From: Burkholderia vietnamiensis LMG 10929
GTDB taxonomy: Bacteria > Pseudomonadota > Gammaproteobacteria > Burkholderiales > Burkholderiaceae
Assembly: GCF_000959445.1 (NCBI RefSeq)
Contig: NZ_CP009630.1
Location: 868,001 to 932,000, forward strand
Length of the DNA: 64,000 nucleotides
Direction: 5' to 3'
This document shows, piece by piece, positions 1-7,396 of this stretch. Under the pieces are notes generated by a model. It saw nothing but the letters and a program-made list of their open reading frames with translations. It was not told where the DNA came from and ran no database searches. Every line of letters starts with the position of its first letter. The stretch's first letter is position 1. A program made the position numbers and the translations under genes.

Positions 1-35
1 TACACCTTCTCATATCAAAAAAGAGTACAGTTGCG

Positions 36-65
36 GCCATTCGGGCCGTACGAGCCATTCGGGCC
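36..65. promoter_or_regulatory. 12-bp direct repeat upstream of MocR gene
   Basis: GCCATTCGGGCC occurs twice, at 36-47 and 54-65, with an 18-bp period, just upstream of the MocR-type gene starting at 105. MocR/PdxR proteins commonly bind direct repeats near their own promoters, so this is a candidate autoregulatory site. The promoter itself was not resolved. Confidence 0.35.
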
Positions 66-104
66 CGCGACGGCATCGTTGAAGGGAAGCTGAAAGGAGC
101 GCGC

Positions 105-1526
105 GTGAAGCGATACGAACGACTCGCCGACGATCTCCAGGCGCAGATCGAGCGCGGCGTGTACCGGCCCGGCGAGCGCATTCCGTCGGTGCGGCAGGCG
201 AGCCGGCAGCAACAGCTCAGCGTGACGACCGTGCTGCGCGCGTACCTCGTGCTGGAAAGCCGCGGGCTGATCGAAAGCCGGCCGCAGTCGGGCTATTTCG
301 TGCGCGCGCGGGCCGCCGCGCCGGCCGACGCCGAGTTGCACGTGTCGACGCCGGCCGCCGAGCCGTCGGCCGTCGACGTGAGCCGGCTCGTGCTGTCGAC
401 GCTGCGCTCGATCGCGCGCGACGACGCCGTGCCGCTCGGCTCACCGTATCCCGACGCGTCGCATTTCCCGGTGCAACGTCTCGCGCGGTACGCCCAGGCG
501 ATCGGGCGGCGCCGCACGCGCTGGGGCGTGATCGACGACTTGCCGCCCGGCAACCAGGAGCTGATCCGCCACATCGCGCGGCGCTATGCGGAGCGCGGCG
601 TGGCGGTCGAGCCCGGCGAGATCGTGGTGACGATCGGCGCGACCGAAGCGATCAACCTGTGCCTGCAGGCCGTCGCGAAGCCGGGCGACACGATCGCGGT
701 GGAGTCGCCGACCTTTTACGCGATGCTGCATGCGATCGAGCGGATGGGGATGCGCGCGCTCGAAGTGCCGACGCACCCGGGCGACGGCATCGATCTCGAT
801 GCGCTCGCACGGATCCTGGCGAGCGAGCGCATCGCCGCGTGCATGGTGATGCCGAATTTCCAGAATCCGCTCGGCTTCGAGATGTCCGACGCGCGCAAGC
901 GCGCACTCGTCGAGCTGCTCGCGCAGCACGGCGTGCCGGCGATCGAGAACGACGTCTATCACGAGCTGCATTTCGGCGATACGACGCCGAGCGCGCTGAA
1001 GTCGTACGATCGCGACGGGCTCGTATTGCATTGCGCGTCGTTCACGAAGAGCCTGTCGCCGCGCTACCGGATCGGCTGGGCGATGCCGGGCCGCTATCGC
1101 GACCAGGTCGAGAAGCTGAAATTCCTGAACACGCTCGCGACGCCCGCCATCGAGCAACTCGCGATTGCCGAATACCTGAAGTACGACGGCTACGATTTCC
1201 ATCTGCGGCGCATGCGCAAGCAGTATGCGCAGCAGGCGAGCGTGATGAGCGCGATGGTGCGGCGCTTCTTCCCCGAGGGCACGCGGCTGTCGCAACCGCG
1301 CGGCGGCTACGTGCTGTGGGTCGAGCTGGCGCCACAGGTCGACGCGATGAAGCTGTATGCGCTCGCGCTCGCGCAGCGCATCACGGTCGGGCCCGGCCAT
1401 ATGTTCTCGGCGAGCGGCAATTACCGGCACTTCATCCGGCTCAACTACAGCTACCCGTGGTCGCGGCAGATCGAGGAGGCGTTGAAGGTGCTCGGCCGGC
1501 TTGCGGCCGAATGCGCGGTGCGGTGA
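105..1526 (+). CDS. MocR-family regulator (GntR HTH + class I aminotransferase fold)
   Basis: 473 aa. The N-terminal 70 residues form a GntR-type winged helix (IPSVRQASRQ...SVTTVLRAYLVLESRGLI). The rest is a fold-type I PLP aminotransferase domain. The Schiff-base lysine is K315 in the SFTKSLSPRYRIGW motif, and the PNFQNPLG segment contributes to the PLP site. Such proteins usually act as PLP- or amino-acid-responsive regulators rather than as transaminases. The start is GTG at 105 with AAGGAG about 6 nt upstream. Its target is unknown; a divergent gene may lie to the left of the window. The family call is firm and the physiological role is not. Confidence 0.9.
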   Translation: MKRYERLADDLQAQIERGVYRPGERIPSVRQASRQQQLSVTTVLRAYLVLESRGLIESRPQSGYFVRARAAAPADAELHVSTPAAEPSAVDVSRLVLSTLRSIARDDAVPLGSPYPDASHFPVQRLARYAQAIGRRRTRWGVIDDLPPGNQELIRHIARRYAERGVAVEPGEIVVTIGATEAINLCLQAVAKPGDTIAVESPTFYAMLHAIERMGMRALEVPTHPGDGIDLDALARILASERIAACMVMPNFQNPLGFEMSDARKRALVELLAQHGVPAIENDVYHELHFGDTTPSALKSYDRDGLVLHCASFTKSLSPRYRIGWAMPGRYRDQVEKLKFLNTLATPAIEQLAIAEYLKYDGYDFHLRRMRKQYAQQASVMSAMVRRFFPEGTRLSQPRGGYVLWVELAPQVDAMKLYALALAQRITVGPGHMFSASGNYRHFIRLNYSYPWSRQIEEALKVLGRLAAECAVR

Positions 1527-1602
1527 GCGGCGGGATGAGCGCGCGCTGTGCCGCGCCGCGCGATGGCGGGCGGCGGCCCGTTGCCGGCCGCTGCGTCGAA
1601 CC

Positions 1603-3042
1603 TCAGCGCGTGCCGCCGGGCGGCCGTTCGCCCGCACCGCTTGCCCGCAGCGGCAGCCGCAGCGCCGTCGCGAAGCTCGCCGCATGCAATGCGCACAACA
1701 GGCCGAAGGCCCACGCGTACGCGACGCTCGGCGAGCCGCTCGTCGCCGTCTCGACGTGCAGCCGCCACGCGAGAAACAGCGTACAGAGCGTCGTGAAGGT
1801 CGGCCCGCCGAGGCGCTGCACGATATTCAGCGACGTCGTCGCCATCGGCAGGCTGCGCCGTTCGACCGACGCATACGCGGCGGAAATCGACGGCGTGCCG
1901 ATCGCGCTCTGACCCATCCCGCGCAGAAACAGCGCGGGCATCAGCACGTCGCGATCGAAGCCGTGCAACGCGAGGTACGCGAACGGCAGCGTCGCGATCA
2001 GCGCGAGCAGCGCGCCGGCGGCGGCGACCCGCCGCACGCCGAACCGGCTCGTCAGCGCGCCCATCGACGGATAGGTGACGAGCATGCCGAGCCCGAGCGG
2101 TGCGAGCAGCCAACCGATCTCGCCGGGCGAGCGGCCGCACGCCTGGATCAGAAACACCGGAATCAACATCTGGCCCGCGTAGACCGCGCCGTTCGACAGG
2201 AACTGGGTGGCGGCGGCCGCGCCGAACACGCGCGAGCGAAACAGCGCGACGTCGATCAGCGCCCGTTCGCGCAGGCGCCGCTCGACACGCAGGAACGCGG
2301 CGAGCAGCAGCATCGCGGCCGCGACGGCGGCGATGCCGGGCGCGGCTTCGATCCGCTGCGCGCCGTACAGGAACAGCACGAGCGCCGGCGACAGCAGCGC
2401 GAGGCCGACCCAGTCGAGCGCGCGGCGCTGCGTCTCGTCGCGGTCGGCGGGCAGCAACCAGACGGCGAGCCCGAGCGCGAGCACGCCGACCGGCAGGTTC
2501 ACGAGAAACAGCCAGCGCCACGAGGCGTGCTGCAGGACCGCGCCGGCGACGACCGGGCCGAGGAGCGGTGCGAGCAGAACCGGCACCGCCGCATAGCCGA
2601 TCACGCGCGCCATCTGCTGGCCGGCCGCGCGCGCGATCATCATTTGCGCCATCGGCGCGAGCAGCCCGCCGCTGACGCCCTGCAGCACGCGGAACGCGAT
2701 CAGCGACGCCGCCGACCACGCGAGCCCGCACAGCGCCGACGTCAACATGAACGCGGAGAAACACCACAGGTACAGCGCCTTCGCGCCGATGCGCCCGACC
2801 AGCCAGCCGTTCAGCGGCAACACCAGCGTGAGCGCGAGCAGGTAGCCGCTCGTCACCCATTGGATCGTCGACAGGCTCGCGTGCAGGTCGGTCGCGAGGC
2901 TCGACAGCGAGACGTTGACGATCGTCGCGTCGAGCTGCGACAGCAGCGCGCCGAGCGTCGCGACCGCGCTGACTTTCCAGACCGTCGGATCGAGCGGGGC
3001 GGCCGGGCGGTTCTCCACCGGCTGCGCGTGTCGCTCGCTCAC
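1603..3042 (-). CDS. DHA2-family (EmrB/QacA-type) MFS drug exporter
   Basis: 479 aa inner-membrane proton antiporter with about 14 predicted helices. The DHA2 signature LDATIVNVSLSSLA lies near residue 35, and the first-loop motif is GWLVGRIGAK. The GTG start at 3042 overlaps the TGA of the upstream hydrolase as GTGA, which points to translational coupling. The frame stays open further upstream, but those codons shadow the hydrolase. Gene order marR > hydrolase-fold protein > exporter suggests one stress- or drug-inducible unit controlled by the MarR protein. The substrate cannot be told from sequence. Confidence 0.88.
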   Translation of the reverse strand: MSERHAQPVENRPAAPLDPTVWKVSAVATLGALLSQLDATIVNVSLSSLATDLHASLSTIQWVTSGYLLALTLVLPLNGWLVGRIGAKALYLWCFSAFMLTSALCGLAWSAASLIAFRVLQGVSGGLLAPMAQMMIARAAGQQMARVIGYAAVPVLLAPLLGPVVAGAVLQHASWRWLFLVNLPVGVLALGLAVWLLPADRDETQRRALDWVGLALLSPALVLFLYGAQRIEAAPGIAAVAAAMLLLAAFLRVERRLRERALIDVALFRSRVFGAAAATQFLSNGAVYAGQMLIPVFLIQACGRSPGEIGWLLAPLGLGMLVTYPSMGALTSRFGVRRVAAAGALLALIATLPFAYLALHGFDRDVLMPALFLRGMGQSAIGTPSISAAYASVERRSLPMATTSLNIVQRLGGPTFTTLCTLFLAWRLHVETATSGSPSVAYAWAFGLLCALHAASFATALRLPLRASGAGERPPGGTR

Positions 3043-3602
3043 GCGTCGCGGCGCGCGAGCAGCGCGACGATGTCGCGCGTCGAACCCGTTTCGCCGAGGC
3101 GCGGAAACACCCGTTCGACGCTGTTCGCGTGCGCGTCGGCGCTGAGGTCGGTCATCGCGTCGACGGCGAGCGTCACGTTGTAGCCGAGGTCGTATGCCTG
3201 CCGCGCAGTCGATTCGACGCCGATGCTGGTCGCGATCCCGGCGAGCACGATCTGCGTGACGCCGGCGGCTTTCAGGTACGCGTCGAGATCGGTCGCGGTA
3301 AACGCGCCCCAGGTGTGCTTCGTCACGACATGGTCGCCCGGCTGACGGTCGAGCTCGGGCAGCAGTTCGGTCCAGTCGGGCGGCAGCGCCGCGGTGCGCG
3401 GCGGTTGTTGCGTGCGGCCCGGTGCGCCGCCCGCGACGTTGACGAGCACGACCGGCAGGCCGCGGCCGCGGAACGCGTCGAGCAGTTCGCGCGCGTGCGC
3501 GATCACCGTGGCGCTCGGATGGCAGGCCGGCAGCGCGACGATGCCTTTTTGCAGATCGATGACGACGAGCGCCGTGTTCGGGTCGAGCCGGGTCGTGCTC
3601 AT
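3039..3602 (-). CDS. Isochorismatase-like hydrolase lacking the catalytic cysteine
   Basis: 187 aa, the normal length for the cysteine hydrolase (isochorismatase/nicotinamidase) superfamily. The catalytic Asp (D16 in VVIDLQKG) and Lys (K95 in VVTKHTWGAF) are in place. The nucleophile position, normally Cys in a GVxTxxCVESTAR motif, is Gly128 in GIATSIGVESTAR. The non-proline cis-peptide region and the ESTAR helix are otherwise intact, so this is a substitution and not decay. E. coli YecD is a family member that, as I recall, also has Gly here. The gene is coupled by a 4-nt overlap to the downstream DHA2 exporter and follows a marR gene. A binding or non-hydrolytic role is possible; the true reaction is unknown. 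Confidence 0.88.
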   Translation of the reverse strand: MSTTRLDPNTALVVIDLQKGIVALPACHPSATVIAHARELLDAFRGRGLPVVLVNVAGGAPGRTQQPPRTAALPPDWTELLPELDRQPGDHVVTKHTWGAFTATDLDAYLKAAGVTQIVLAGIATSIGVESTARQAYDLGYNVTLAVDAMTDLSADAHANSVERVFPRLGETGSTRDIVALLARRDA

Positions 3603-3672
3603 GGTGTCGATGCTCCGTGAAGGGGACGATGGAACGCATGCGCGCGACGGCCGCGCGGCATGCGGGCGGCGG

Positions 3673-4116
3673 TCATTGCTCGCCGAGACGCCGGATCAGT
3701 GCGATCGCGTCGGCGAGCGTGCGCATTTCGTCAGGTTCGAGCTTGCCGATCGCGGCGCCGAGCCACGCGTGTTTCGCCGCGTTGCGCTTGCGCCGCGCTT
3801 CGCGGCCGGCCGCGGTCAGCAGGAACAGGATTTGCCGGCCGTCGGTCGGATGCGGCTCGCGTTCGACGAGCCCGTCTTCCTCGAGGCTCGCGAGGATCGC
3901 CTTCATTGACTGCGGCTTCATGGCTTCGGCGCGCGCGAGCTCGGCGGTCGTCATCGGGCCCTGTCGTTCGAGCCGCGCGAGCGCGCTCGTCTGCGACATA
4001 CCGAGCCCTTCGGAGTCGATTTCGGAGCGCAAACGGCGGATCAACTGGCCGACCGCGAGCGTCAGGTCGGTGGCGACGGTGTCGGCGGTAACGCCGGATG
4101 TGCGTGGCGGATTCAT
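3673..4116 (-). CDS. MarR-family transcriptional regulator
   Basis: 147 aa from ATG 4116, the usual MarR length. The winged helix shows MTTAELARAEAMKPQSMKAILASLEEDGLVEREPHPTDGRQI, with the characteristic DGR wing. Longer starts up to 4152 run into the palindrome AACTTGCAAGTT, which is more likely the operator, so the short start was chosen; no strong ribosome site settles it. The gene lies 70 nt upstream of the hydrolase-fold/exporter pair on the same strand. It probably represses itself and that pair until a phenolic or drug ligand binds. Confidence 0.88.
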   Translation of the reverse strand: MNPPRTSGVTADTVATDLTLAVGQLIRRLRSEIDSEGLGMSQTSALARLERQGPMTTAELARAEAMKPQSMKAILASLEEDGLVEREPHPTDGRQILFLLTAAGREARRKRNAAKHAWLGAAIGKLEPDEMRTLADAIALIRRLGEQ

Positions 4117-4143
4117 GCGGCCAAGCATAGAACACGACAGGCT

Positions 4144-4155
4144 AACTTGCAAGTT
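4144..4155 (-). promoter_or_regulatory. Palindromic MarR operator candidate
   Basis: AACTTGCAAGTT is a perfect 12-bp palindrome 28 bp upstream of the marR start. Size and position fit a MarR dimer site overlapping the promoter of the marR-hydrolase-exporter unit. Confidence 0.55.
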
Positions 4156-4243
4156 TGACTGTCGATATGGGGCCGCATGCGGCTACGAGTTGAGGCAAAC
4201 GAGAGGGCGTCGCGTCGCGGCTTTGAATCAGCGAGACGCGCCG

Positions 4244-4480
4244 CTACCCGCGCGCGGGCGACGCAACGGGCACGACGTCGGGGTACTTCGGCGACGCATG
4301 CTCGTGGAGCAGGTCGCCGAGATATTGGGCGAGTTCGTCTGCCGCGAGCGTCGCCGGAATCTGCAGGCCGGCCGACCTGCGCTTGCCGTCGGCGCCGAGA
4401 TCGAACACGCGCCAGCCGTCGCCTGCGCGGACGACGGCAAGCAGGCGGCCGAACGCGTTGAACCGGTATTCATGCTCCAT
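4244..4480 (-). CDS. Small conserved hypothetical protein
   Basis: 78 aa, MEHEYRFNAFGRLLAVVRAGDG at the N-terminus, with no signal peptide or membrane segment. AGGAG lies about 8 nt before the ATG. The layout (FGRLLAVVR...WRVFDLGADGKRR...IPATLAADELAQYLGDLLHE) resembles short uncharacterised proteobacterial proteins whose strands carry a conserved aromatic and are followed by a helix near the end. I have no function to assign. It sits 30 nt downstream of the D,D-peptidase gene on the same strand and could be co-transcribed. Confidence 0.7.
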   Translation of the reverse strand: MEHEYRFNAFGRLLAVVRAGDGWRVFDLGADGKRRSAGLQIPATLAADELAQYLGDLLHEHASPKYPDVVPVASPARG

Positions 4481-4510
4481 CGCATCGCTCCTGCGCCGGA
4501 AGAGCGGCGC

Positions 4511-5602
4511 TTACTGAATCGAGCAGCTCAGCCAGCGATGGATTTTCAGCGCATCGCTGGACACGCCCGCGCGCGTCGGCGCGCCGAGCAGCACGATGGT
4601 TTCGCGGCGCCCGTGCACGCGCGTGCGCATCACGACGCCATGCCCCGATTCGTTGATGAAGCCGGTTTTCTGCAAACGGATCGGCAGCCGGCCGTAGCGC
4701 ACCAGCGGATCGGAATTCACGTACAGCAGCTCGCCGTCGCCGGCTTCGATGGTCGTCGACGTGTCGGTCGAGAAATAGCGGATCAGCGGGTCGTGCGCGG
4801 CGGCGCCGACGAGCCGCGCGAGATCCTCGGCGGTCGATACGTTGTGCGGCGACAGTCCGGTCGGTTCGCGGAAATGCGTCGCGCGCATGCCGAGCTGGCG
4901 CGCTTTGCGGTTCATCGCGCCGACGAAGGCGGCGCGGCCGCCCGGATAATCGCGGCTCAGCGCGGCGGCCGCGCGGTTTTCCGACGACATCAGCGCGATA
5001 TGAAACATCTGCCGGCGCGACAGTTCGGCGCCGACCGGCAGCCGCGAGCCGGTGAACTTGATCGTGTCGCGATCGCGCGCCGTGACGCGCAGCACGCCGT
5101 TCAGCGGCCGGTCGGCATCGCGGGCGACGAGCGCGGTCATCAGCTTCGAGATCGATGCGATCGGCCGCACCGTGCGCGCGTTGCGCGCGAGCAGCGGCGT
5201 GCCGGAGTCGACATCGACGACGTACGCGGCGCGCGAGTGCAGTGTGCGCACGGCGCGCGGCGTGTAGCCGCAGCTTGCGAGCAGGCGTGGCGGTTCGATG
5301 CGACGCGGGCGGTTCGCGTTCGTGCGGGGCTTGCGATGCGTGCCTTTGGCGCGGCGATGCTGCGGCGCGGGCGCCGCGTGATGCTTGACCGGATGGTGCG
5401 TGACGCGCGGCCGGCGGTGCTTGATGGCCTTGTGCGTGCGATGCGCGGCCTTGCTCTTGACGACTTTCGGATGCGCGTGCGTCGACGCGGTCCGATGCGC
5501 GTTCGCGGCCGACGCATTGGCCGCGAACGCGAGCGTCACGAACGACAGCGCGATGATCAGAGGGGTGCGGGCGCGGCGCAGGCGCGCGATGAGGCCGGTC
5601 AA
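4511..5602 (-). CDS. Periplasmic D-alanyl-D-alanine carboxypeptidase/endopeptidase (S11, PBP7-like)
   Basis: 363 aa. It acts on peptidoglycan cross-links or stem peptides in the periplasm. The serine penicillin-recognising motifs are all present: S150-x-x-K153 (SISKLMTALV), SEN (MSSENRAAAAL) and K312-TG (LQKTGFINESG). The N-terminus has a signal-like helix (LIIALSFVTLAFAANASA) followed by a His/Lys/Arg-rich, Pro-rich linker of about 80 residues before the catalytic domain. That linker may bind wall polymers. The start is TTG 5602, chosen because GAGAAGGAG sits 8 nt upstream; no ATG fits as well. A TATAAT-like -10 lies at 5675-5670. Confidence 0.88.
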   Translation of the reverse strand: MTGLIARLRRARTPLIIALSFVTLAFAANASAANAHRTASTHAHPKVVKSKAAHRTHKAIKHRRPRVTHHPVKHHAAPAPQHRRAKGTHRKPRTNANRPRRIEPPRLLASCGYTPRAVRTLHSRAAYVVDVDSGTPLLARNARTVRPIASISKLMTALVARDADRPLNGVLRVTARDRDTIKFTGSRLPVGAELSRRQMFHIALMSSENRAAAALSRDYPGGRAAFVGAMNRKARQLGMRATHFREPTGLSPHNVSTAEDLARLVGAAAHDPLIRYFSTDTSTTIEAGDGELLYVNSDPLVRYGRLPIRLQKTGFINESGHGVVMRTRVHGRRETIVLLGAPTRAGVSSDALKIHRWLSCSIQ

Positions 5603-6117
5603 GCGAAGTACTCCTTCTCGCGTGCGCGATGGCAGCGCGAAACACGTGGACAGTGGACGGGAGCGGGAAATTATACGGTCGATCGCAGGGCGATGACGAT
5701 CGATGCATGCGGGTTCGTGAGGGTTCCTGCGATGCGTCGCGGCCGATCGGAGCGGAACGTGCGAGGTAATCGTCGGCGACGTCAGCGCGGCCAGTGTCGC
5801 CGCGACACGACCGCGAAGCTGAGCGCGATCGCGCCCGTGACGCGTTGCGGCGGCGCGTCGTCGGGCACGTCGCCGAAGCGCACGCGGCGGCCGCGGCCGC
5901 CCGCGCGCGCCGCGCGCCGCTCGTTCGCTGTCGCGTCGGCGTCGGGCTTTGCTGCGGATTCGCCGACAACCGCCGTGTCGGATGAATGATCGGCCGCGCA
6001 TGCGGCCGCAGGATCGAAGGTCATCGCGGTATGTTCAAGGAAGGGCATGTGCGTATTGAACGCCATCGGATTCGATCAGTAAAATGAATGTTTTGATCGA
6101 TCGGATTCCTTCGAAGA
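5603..6117. other. Intergenic region between D,D-peptidase and LysR genes
   Basis: 515 bp between two divergent genes. It holds the probable -10 (ATTATA at 5670-5675, read on the minus strand) of the peptidase gene, and a doubtful minus-strand ORF at 5782-6066. Otherwise nothing recognisable. Confidence 0.5.
5782..6066 (-). CDS. Doubtful small ORF
   Basis: 94 codons, divergent from the LysR gene. The product is Ala/Arg-rich and low in complexity, with no domain, signal peptide or ribosome site that I can recognise. In DNA of this GC content open frames of this size arise by chance. It is listed only because its position (divergent from a LysR gene) would suit a target gene. Confidence 0.2.
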   Translation of the reverse strand: MAFNTHMPFLEHTAMTFDPAAACAADHSSDTAVVGESAAKPDADATANERRAARAGGRGRRVRFGDVPDDAPPQRVTGAIALSFAVVSRRHWPR

Positions 6118-6993
6118 ATGGAATTGAAACTGCTGCGCACCTTCCTGACGGTCACCGAGCTGAGTCATTTCAGCCGTGCGGCCGACGCGCTGCACATGAG
6201 CCAGCCGGCATTGAGCAAGCAGATCGGTGCGCTCGAGGCGAGCCTCGGCGGCCGGCTGTTCGAGCGCGGGCGTCACGGTGCAGAACTCACGGCGTTCGGC
6301 GAGCGCTTCCTGCCCGATGCGCAGGCGCTCGTGCACGATGCCGACGAGATGCTCGCGCGTGCGCGCGAGGTCACGAGCGGCCAGCGCGGGCAGTTGCGGC
6401 TCGGCATCTGCCTGTCCGTGCTGACGCTCGTGCCGAAGCTGATCGCGGAATTCCGGCGGTGCAATCCGGGCATCGCGATCACGCTGAGCGACCTGTCGTC
6501 GTCCGAGCAGACGCGCCGGCTGCGTTCCGGCAAGCTCGATGCCGGCTTCCTGCGCTTGCCGGCCGACGAAGGTCTGTCTTCGTTCAGGGTGACCGACGAG
6601 GCGCTCGCGCTCGCCGCGCCGCCGCATCTCGGCTTCAAGCGCGTGCCGACCGATCTCGACGCCCTCAACGAAATCGGCTTCATCGCGCTGCAGCGTGCGC
6701 GCGGCCCCGGCCTCGCCGCGCAGATCGAGCAGTGGTGCAGTGCGCGGCGCTTCGTGCCGCACGTCATGCAGCAGGCGGAAGACGTGCAATCGGTCCTCAC
6801 GTCGGTCGCGGCCGGCGTAGGCGTTGCGTTCATCCCGTCGAGCGCGCAATATCTGCTGCGCGATGCGACCGTGCTGCCGCTCGCCGGTCGCGACGCGAAA
6901 TGGCGCGTCGGCCTGGCGTGGTTGTCCGGCCGCGACGATCCCGTGACCACGCGCTTCGTGTCGTTCATGCGCGCGGCGTTGAAGGGCGCGTGA
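6118..6993 (+). CDS. LysR-family transcriptional regulator
   Basis: 291 aa. The N-terminal HTH runs MELKLLRTFLTVTELSHFSRAADALHMSQPALSKQIGALEASLGGRLFER, followed by a periplasmic-binding-like effector domain (LRLGICLSVLTLVPKLIAEF...). Length and domain order are typical of the BenM/CatM-like branch. No divergent enzyme gene is evident, so its target is unclear. A small winged-helix gene follows 71 nt downstream on the same strand. Confidence 0.9.
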   Translation: MELKLLRTFLTVTELSHFSRAADALHMSQPALSKQIGALEASLGGRLFERGRHGAELTAFGERFLPDAQALVHDADEMLARAREVTSGQRGQLRLGICLSVLTLVPKLIAEFRRCNPGIAITLSDLSSSEQTRRLRSGKLDAGFLRLPADEGLSSFRVTDEALALAAPPHLGFKRVPTDLDALNEIGFIALQRARGPGLAAQIEQWCSARRFVPHVMQQAEDVQSVLTSVAAGVGVAFIPSSAQYLLRDATVLPLAGRDAKWRVGLAWLSGRDDPVTTRFVSFMRAALKGA

Positions 6994-7064
6994 GCGCACG
7001 CAGCGCGTCCGCCACGCACCTGCTGCCTGAATGCCGGTCGGCACCGGCGCACCGATCTCGATTC

Positions 7065-7349
7065 ATGACTTCAGAACCTGACGACTCCCCGCTGGACCCC
7101 GCGCTCGTGGCGACGCTCGCGACGCTGAACGAGGCCGCGCACGCGCCGTCCGGCGGTACGTGGTCGCTGCCGAAGATCGCGAAGCGCGCGCAGTTGCCGA
7201 TGAGCACGCTGCGTCGCGTGCTGACGCAGCTCGACGCGGCCGGGCTCACCGCGACGACGCTGAACGACGACGGCACCGGCCGCGCCGCGTTGACCGACGA
7301 GGGGCGCGTACTCACGGCGCAGCTGTTCGGCGCGAACGATGCGCGATAA
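7065..7349 (+). CDS. Small winged-helix (MarR/IclR-like) DNA-binding protein
   Basis: 94 aa consisting of little more than one winged helix (SLPKIAKRAQLPMSTLRRVLTQLDAAGLTATTLNDDGTGRAALTDEGRVL). There is no effector or dimerisation extension. ATG 7065 was chosen as the first Met after the LysR stop. It could be co-transcribed with that LysR gene. Its stop overlaps the U-tract of the mgtA terminator on the other strand. Confidence 0.75.
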   Translation: MTSEPDDSPLDPALVATLATLNEAAHAPSGGTWSLPKIAKRAQLPMSTLRRVLTQLDAAGLTATTLNDDGTGRAALTDEGRVLTAQLFGANDAR

Positions 7350-7377
7350 AAAGCGGGCCGCCCGAAGGCGGCCCGCT
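7347..7377 (-). terminator. Rho-independent terminator of mgtA
   Basis: A perfect 11-bp stem (7352-7362 with 7367-7377, loop CGAA) is followed on the minus strand by TTTTA, 20 nt after the mgtA stop. It lies between convergent genes and may also stop plus-strand transcription. Confidence 0.85.
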
Positions 7378-7396
7378 GCGCTACGTTCGACGCGGT

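Noticed and set aside
1603..3639. 678-codon minus-strand frame as one protein
   Set aside because: The upstream third shadows the hydrolase gene. The GTGA overlap and the start of transporter-like sequence place the real start at 3042.
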